Assembly: GCA_947311845.1 (NCBI GenBank)
Contig: CAMZMU010000059.1
Coordinates: forward strand, 56,158,617-56,222,616
DNA: 64,000 bases
DNA from: Poa pratensis
Lineage: Eukaryota; Streptophyta; Magnoliopsida; Poales; Poaceae
Direction: 5' to 3'
Numbering within the stretch: the stretch's first letter is position 1; the number at the start of each line of letters is the position of its first letter. The notes under the pieces were generated by a model. The model searched no databases, was not told where the DNA came from, and was given only the letters and a program-made list of their open reading frames with translations. Below, in pieces: positions 57,971 through 64,000 of the stretch. The position numbers were made by a program, and so were the translations under genes.

Positions 57971-58685
57971 TATATAGGATCAGAGGGACAAATTTTTGTA
58001 CAACTTGCGATACTTGATTAGGATATGAGGGACTAATTTTTTTAAGCTCCCACCCACGTCCCACGGACTGTACTGTAATTCGTAATGCTTGTTCGGTCCA
58101 CCGTTCGAGCGGCAGATAGGGCAACCCACAACTCACGTATCCGAACAAACCTTATTTGACGTATCAATTTTAAAGAAAAGTTTCAATTTTTTTTTAGATT
58201 TTAAGGAGCCTCAACTGAGACTCCCAGTTTCATTTATTAACGAAACCTGGGGTGTTACATCCAGAGGGACCAAATCAGATTATGTTCCTGAGAGAGAGCT
58301 GCGCCTCTCCAAACCAAGAGCAACAACTAGCACAGACAACAGGAAACCAGAGGGGGAGACATCCCCTCCCACCTCTGCCTGTGTCACTGAACTGCAGAAC
58401 TAACCGAACAAACCATCTACCTCTGCTATCATAACTAGTCATAAGTTTCAGAAACAGCATAAATCTAAAAAGATTGTCCAGGCGTCAACAGCTTCGAGAT
58501 CCAACGAGCACAACCACGGATTTTCTAATCCTGCAGTCGATGAACTACAGGATTCCACCCATGTTGCCGCCCGAAAATCTCCCTTGCCACCTTCACCAGA
58601 AGATCAGCTCCCAGCTGAAGTATTCTTCGTAGAACGTTTCTCTGCAGTTTTGCCCAGTCAAGTAAGAAACGACAGGCTAAAAAAA

Positions 58686-59212
58686 CTACATCTGTGGGAT
58701 CTTTCGGACGAATTCTTTGGAATACGAATTATTTCGTGTTTTCCAAATAGCCCAACAAACTGCAACAGCTCCAATCATCACCACTTTCTTCTCTAAACCA
58801 GAGAAATTGGCCGAACATAGCTGATACAGGTTTCTAAAAGATATGGCCATGTCTTCACACGTGTCCATTGAGTGCATCTCATCATTCTTCAAGTTCCTAG
58901 CACTTCTCCTTCGTGCAGCTTCATCAATATCCGCTTTTGCCTTGGCCTTCCTGATCCTCTCCTGTGCTTCCTGTTGTGCTTGAATTTTCCTAGCCTCCAC
59001 ATCAGGCTGCCGAAACCTCCATGTTGTCCCCATTATCAGCCATCACCGAGTTGGAGGTGGAGTTATCAGCTGGAGCATTGTTCTCTTTATCTAACTCCTC
59101 ATCAACTGTTTCATTTATCTCCTTGATTCTTTCTGCAGACAGTCCCACTTTCTTAGCAAATTCATCAGGGTCTTGAGTTAGAAAATCATCATCAGAGTCC
59201 ACTCCCACCACC
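58686..59212 (-). pseudogene. LINE C-terminal remnant
   Basis: 58686-59033 reads VVMIGAVAVCWAIWKTRNNS after a charged helix (QEAQERIRKAKAKADIDEAA). The W.IWKTRN string is the hallmark of the segment downstream of the zf-RVT domain in plant LINEs. The adjacent frame 59002-59212 is an acidic stretch (DSDDDFLTQDPDEFAKKVGL). No RT motifs are present. Confidence 0.6.
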
Positions 59213-59215
59213 ATA

Positions 59216-60793
59216 TTATTCTGTCATACTAGCATCCGGACTTCCTATCACACTGCTAGCATCAGCAGCATATTTACTTTGCTTCTGACCCATCAAAGCA
59301 AGCCTCTTCTTCTCCTCCAACTTCTCTCTAAGCGATTTCTCCAATTCATACTGACTGGCCACCACCTCTTTTTCCTTGTTCTCTACTGTTTCCTTTTCTC
59401 CATTCTTCGGACTCTTGCTGCTGTCACCAATTTCAGCATCATCTGTTTCCCTTGTCCTCTTAGGTTCAGAATGTTTTATGGCTGGGGCAGGAGCGGGAGG
59501 AGATGTTGTGTTAACCACCAGGCTTCCACCCATCATAGGCCCTCCCCGCTCCACAATATCCTCGAGTTCGAACCAGATATCATACAAGAAATCATCATCG
59601 TTTAGTTCAGCAAACGCATGTATCTTCCTGGGGTCCTTAACTCCCACTTTAGCCCTCACAATTCCCTGTTTCCTATACAAAGGCATGTCAATATCCTTTA
59701 CTTTCCCTATTAGAGAAGCTGCCTCACAAAAGCCCTGGTAATGCAGCAGAGTGTCCGGCACTCTAGTCATCCTGACCCACACAATATACAGCTTGTATTT
59801 CGCCATAGAGATGTTGTTCCATTTGCTCACCTTCACAGCAGCTGCTGCACCCGGAATTCCAATGTACTCAAAACATTTAAGCTCCTCAATTTTTTGTGTT
59901 GAGGCAAACATAACTAGGAAGCTGTTGTTGGTGTGGGGTCTTGCTTTCCACTCCCATCCACACGGGAACATCCTGCTAAAACCCTCAACCAACTGCTGTA
60001 GAGTGAGATTACCCGAGTGGATATTGACTAAGGCTATTGCTTGCTTCGCCTTAGCTGGATCAACCTTTTTACTTGTCATCGCAGTAAACATTTGCAACCC
60101 TTCTCCACCACAACCAACCAGAACTGCAGCCGCTTTAGGTTGGTTTGGCAGCACACAATTCGAAGTAATGTGAGATTCCTTCAGACATCACACAGCACAT
60201 ATGTTTTGCATTCCTTGATCCCATGCCCTGTGAGACCACACTTGTAACATGCCCCTATCCCAGACCTGACTGTATTAGCAACATTACCTGCGTTCTTCCC
60301 TTGTTCCACCACTGAAGAGTTGCTGTTCTGACCCGTCTGCAACTTCTTCAACTGTAAATTTCCAACAGCAGGACCAGCTTGCATAGCAGTGCCAGCAGAA
60401 CCCATCGGCCTGTTGCCCGAACCAGCGAAATCCATAGAACCAATCTGCCTGTTGCCCGCACCAACAAAATCCACACCAGGTTGGTTAACCATACCAGATT
60501 GTGCAGGGGCGCCCATGAAGCCACCGCCACCATAGTTGTAGCCGCTGCCATACTCGTTGCCGGGGAAGTTACCACAACCTTGCGGCCTCTGATCCGGTGG
60601 AGCAAATTGGGGTTGCCCACCGTAGCCGAAACCCGGATGGAATTGGCCCCCGCCGCCGCCGGGAGGCCCCATCTGCTGATTAGGGCCCCGCCACCCCGGC
60701 CACTCTCCTGAGGCTCCTCGCCCCATGTTCCAGTTGCCACGCCCGCCATTGAAACCTCCTTGCCTCGAACCGAAGTCACCGCGCCCAGCCATG
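59216..60793 (-). pseudogene. LINE ORF1 (gag-like), frameshifted inside a zinc knuckle
   Basis: The start MAGRGDFGSRQGGFNGGRGN at 60793 has good context. A long Gly-rich, RNA-binding-like region is followed by C-Y-K-C-G-L-T-G-H-G-I-K-E-C, a CCHC knuckle ending near 60202. A second knuckle (C-D-V-C, then K-E-S-H-I-T-S-N-C) is broken near 60180 by one missing base. The frame then runs 60154-59216, a 300-residue segment with KVDPAKAKQAI and WVRMTRVPDTL motifs and a coiled-coil-like C-terminus. ORF1 would coat element RNA. GC-rich frames continue upstream to 61402. Confidence 0.7.
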
Positions 60794-61519
60794 GTGACTT
60801 GCGCAAACGAGGCTGTCCTCGCGTTCCAGATCGGAGCAGGAGAACTCGAATTGACCGAGATCGCCGGCCACTGCTCCGCCACCGCCTCCGCCTCTCCCGT
60901 CAGATCTGGTCTCTCTCGAGTTTTTGCAAACCAGCCCCCTCGAAATTGCACCTTCTCAGGGCCCCCATCTTTTCCAGATAGGAGAGAGAATCCGCCGGAA
61001 AAACGGAGACGGCTCCAGCAAAACCGCCATCGACGTGTCTCGCTGTCCGCCATGAATTTCTGCAGGAGCTTGAACCGAGACTTCCCGCGCTCCACCCAAC
61101 TCGGTCGCCACCGGCCGTTCCATCCGCGCGGCCACCGCAGGATCCACCCTCGCCTGACCTCCCAACCATTCTCCTCCAACCTGCACATCCATAGCACAGA
61201 TCGCAGTATCGATAGGCGGGAAATACGGGTATACAGGGCATGGGATCTCACCGGAGCCTCGCGGGTGTTCCGCCGTGGGTCGGCCAGGCCTCTCTCTCGC
61301 AATCCTGCCGGGGGAGCTCGTCGGTGCGAGAGACCCGCCGTGGTTCTCCCCGCCGCCATCGCTCTCGCCTACGCTATCGCCTGTCGCCATCGCTTCATGC
61401 AAGTCTGTTTTTTCTGTTGTTTGAAAAGTTTCAAATTCGAGAATAGTTTTAATTAATGAACAGTTTAATACTTACACCTCCTCTTATAGTTGATAAAAAA
61501 AGGACCATCTAACATAGAC

Positions 61520-61740
61520 GATGGTGCATGGTGCATACTGATTTCTTGCAACTGGATGGTGAAGTGGGAGCTGTGATTGACGCTCCGTCCACTTCAATAA
61601 TACTCGACATCTTCACCCAATATAGTGGAGCGCATGCCAAACCCTTTCAACGCAAGCCAAGCAAGTATTTCAGCCTCTTCAGCAACGGTACAATGCTGGA
61701 GGATAAACCATGCAAAAATTAGAACTTATCCCTTACAATT
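61520..61740 (-). pseudogene. RNase H-like fragment (weak)
   Basis: The minus strand reads TVAEEAEILAWLALKGFGMRS, similar to the A-E-x-x-A helix of plant RNase H-like domains, then a stop. Too short for certainty. Confidence 0.3.
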
Positions 61741-61744
61741 CCAG

Positions 61745-62215
61745 ATGATGCAACCTATCGTATCCTAACCTTTTTGGGATAGTAGGTGGCTTTTGTATTC
61801 AGCTTTGCTCAACACTAAGGGCGAGGACTTTACCGAGGGGTATCTGGAGAAGTCGGGTCCGGCTGGGCTCGCAGGATAATCCGTGTATCCCCTTCTCACT
61901 GACTGATTTTTGCAATTCATAAATCCATTGCGCCCATTGGTGGTGAAAGCCGATGTGTCCTCATGATACAAGGGAAACACTCTTGATGTGCGCCCAACCG
62001 AGTGTCGGTACGTATGTGAGTCAACGATGAATCTACTAGCAATTGTGTCACCGGATCCACGTATATCGCCTAATAAAAGGGAAGGGAAGTAAGGAAGGGG
62101 TATAAAGAAGGAGCCCCGCTGATTCACCACCCCTATTCCTACAACCCAATGTAGTAGGACCGAAGACCGATTTTTCACTAGAAGCGAAAAAAAGCTTACG
62201 TAAACATGAACGCGT
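61745..62215 (-). other. possible organelle-derived insertion
   Basis: A 157-codon minus-strand frame (61765-62238) has base composition and phrasing unlike the flanks (GGAAGGGAAGTAAGGAAGGGG, AGAAGCGAAAAAAAGC), reminiscent of cereal mitochondrial DNA. I cannot name a gene and this is a weak impression. Confidence 0.28.
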
Positions 62216-62317
62216 CCCAAAGTATACAATGCATCCATGAAACTTGACTATACTGCATGCAGATATAATAACAACGAAACAAAACGTAAACATATGCAAT
62301 GCATGCCAGCACAAGCG

Positions 62318-62563
62318 TTATTGGTTGGGCTGACGAGCCGCTCCGCCGGCGCCGGTTTGGGCGTGGATCCGCGTCCTGGCATCTTGCTGATCTTCTCCTC
62401 CCCTCTGGACCGTGCCGCTGTTCCGCTCCCAGTCCGCTCCAGTATACGCGAGGGCACAGAACACGCACGTTCCGGCGACGGCGATGGAGCCGAAGCAGGC
62501 GTTCACCGCCACGGAGGCCACGCGGGAGGCAGCCCTCCGGAGCGCCGTCGGCTGAGCCGCCAT
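62318..62563 (-). CDS. small single-pass membrane protein, intronless (possible family member 6)
   Basis: 81 residues from the ATG at 62563 to the stop at 62318. The N-terminus MAAQPTALRRAASRVASVAV is Arg/Ala-rich like the other small genes. The hydrophobic segment (NACFGSIAVAGTCVFCALAY) resembles the FGAVA span, then comes a polar tail (DWERNSGTVQRGGEDQQDAR). No introns and no R-T-M-H motif, so the relationship to the family is weaker than for the others. Same strand as its neighbours. Confidence 0.5.
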   Translation of the reverse strand: MAAQPTALRRAASRVASVAVNACFGSIAVAGTCVFCALAYTGADWERNSGTVQRGGEDQQDARTRIHAQTGAGGAARQPNQ

Positions 62564-62869
62564 CGAACTCGATCTGTAGTCGGGGCGCAGATGAATTAAC
62601 CGGTCGATGATGGGCTCGATCGATCTCTGGTCGTCGTTCACGTACGTAGAGCGCGGCTGTTTGTTTGGGTGGATCCTGGATTTTATCGGGAAGCATAGGC
62701 CAGACCGCCAGAGGGACTCGATTTAGGACTCGTGGTCTGTTCCGGTTCCGGGCCGTCGCGTGGATGCGGAATTCCATCTCTGACGTATAGATGCATAGTC
62801 CTAGACATACCTGGGTGTACGCCCTCCGGAATGCTCTTAAGTACAACCGAGATATTTTTTTCTCTCAAA

Positions 62870-63480
62870 AAACAAAGTACAACCTAGATCAGTAGCGTGG
62901 CCGACTGGCCGTATGGGTTTTGTCAACAAAATCAAAATATCTGCAGCGTTGAACTTTGGTAAGAAAAACACCTACTGCGAGACCGTATCGGGAAAAACTA
63001 TATGCAATGGTATTAGGTACTACCTATGTTAATATGTTTTTTTTGCTATTTAGGTTTACTAAAACTTATTATATTTACGAAACTGAGGTATTACAACATA
63101 ATAATCTAGTATGACAAAGTACTCAAATCTAAAGCCACACACATTGAACCTGATAACTATACACTCCGAAAGCGTTGAGTGTTTCCTCGAGTAGTTCGTT
63201 TCTGCACCTCAGTAGTAGTAGCATAGGTTTGTCACTTTGGTATCTAACGTTTGCTGGCTTTGAGACGTTCACCAGCGTCGGCGAGAGACGCGTGCGGTGG
63301 CCTCCCTCGTCAACTATGTATGGCGGTATATACTTTCTAGTGCTATTGTTTCTGTGTTATACAACTCATATTACGTTGATCGAATTGACGATCTAGAGGC
63401 ACGCGCAATACCAGACGGAGTAGCACGTATTGCACACATCAATGAAAAAGACACTATTTTTTCCACTTCTAAAATTTCCG
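62870..63480. other. intergenic DNA, nothing recognised
   Basis: AT-rich with short open frames only. No transposon ends or motifs that I can support. Confidence 0.5.
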
Positions 63481-64000
63481 ACGAGAAGGGGCAAGGGTGG
63501 GGTTCACCGCCCTTCTCCCTCCCGGGTCGCACGCGCGGGCGACCCCGGAGGGCCGAACCCTAGATCCAGCGCCTCCCCGCCTCAGGCTCCCCTGGCCGCT
63601 GCCGCCGCCGGCGCTGGTGGCGGTGGCGGCGCCCGGCCGTCAAAGGCGGCGGGCACGGCACGGCGAGCCCTGGACGGGGCTTCCTCGCGCGGGGAGGGAC
63701 GGCTAGATGGGCGGCGCGCGGAGGCGATGCGCGACGGCGCACGGCGAGGTGGGCGGAGGGTCGCCGGGTGGTTTGGCGTGGAGGTCGCGTCGCGGCGTGG
63801 GAGCACCGGAGGTTGCAGCGCTTGGCGCGGCAGCGAGCTCTCGGGCCGCGGCACGGGCCTCCTCGGGCCTGGAGGCGAAGATGGTGGTGCAACGGAAGGT
63901 CGCCCGACGCTGGGATCTCCTGGACAGCTGCGGCTGCGGAGGCTCAGCAGGGGCGGCTCGATTGCTGGCGGCGCGGGCCAGATCTGGGCCCAGCCGGGCC
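63481..64000. other. GC-rich sequence running off the window
   Basis: Very GC-rich with overlapping frames on both strands (63560-63892 and 63582-63854 minus; 63497-63706 plus). It resembles the GC-rich 5' regions of cereal retroelements, but the window ends before any diagnostic domain. Confidence 0.4.

Larger units (their letters stand above)
58187..61422 (-). mobile_element. LINE-like non-LTR element, internally deleted
   Basis: Flanked by the 12-bp duplication GAAAAGTTTCAA at 58175-58186 and 61423-61434. On the minus strand it ends in an A-run (complement of T-run 58187-58195), as a non-LTR element does. It encodes a gag-like ORF1 (59216-60793) and a short C-terminal zf-RVT-like piece (58686-58870), but the endonuclease and reverse transcriptase are missing. 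This points to deletion or to template jumping during its mobilisation. Confidence 0.82.

Overview
This window is nuclear DNA from a grass, most likely a Triticeae species (wheat, Aegilops or barley type). The reasons are the dense, nested transposon content (copia, gypsy, CACTA, Helitron, LINE, tRNA-derived SINE, Stowaway, Tourist), the large share of non-coding DNA between small gene islands, and the plant gene types present (F-box, nepenthesin-type aspartic protease homologue). There are no operons or CRISPR arrays, and I saw no rRNA or genuine tRNA gene.

Layout. 1-9075: a complete but decayed Ty1/copia element on the minus strand (LTRs 200-1158 and 8115-9070, TSD TTCTC), itself split by a 2.4 kb CACTA element (4504-6922, TSD ACA). 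9076-15100: GC-rich unassigned DNA and a 21-bp-period satellite, split by a 4.3 kb Helitron (10516-14794). 15100-28263: gene island copy A, with two small spliced minus-strand genes (16589-17600, 19347-19805), decayed RNase H-like fragments, an orphan exon, an intact aspartic-protease-like gene (22342-23772), MITEs, and a gypsy 3' end with a 36-bp repeat array. 28264-38373: single-copy spacer holding a probable solo LTR, a copia remnant, a third paralogue of the small gene family (32875-33338), a SINE, an F-box gene with one frameshift (33764-35195) and a CACTA-like element with gene-like inserts. 38374-55540: copy B, a direct repeat of 11224-28134. 55541-64000: a SINE, three more minus-strand small-protein genes (56130-56499, 57049-57461, 62318-62563), Stowaway elements, a LINE-like element with TSDs (58187-61422), possible organelle-derived DNA and GC-rich DNA at the right edge.

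Two things stand out. First, there is a cluster of small genes that open reading frame scans miss because the exons are tiny. Most share an Arg/Ala-rich N-terminus, an exon beginning with an R-T-M-H-like motif, and a final exon that follows a phase-2 intron and encodes one membrane segment. I found six loci, two of them duplicated, giving eight copies. Second, the 17 kb direct duplication is mosaic: about 15 kb is almost identical (six or so differences seen), while the last 1.7 kb is about 1-2% diverged and its repeat array differs by exactly one 252-bp block. The aspartic-protease homologue in both copies has lost both catalytic aspartates and carries a likely GPI-anchor tail, so it looks like a conserved pseudoenzyme.

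Most of the window is transposon-derived. The probable host genes are the small-protein cluster, the pseudoprotease and the F-box gene. All functional calls come from reading the sequence without database searches.
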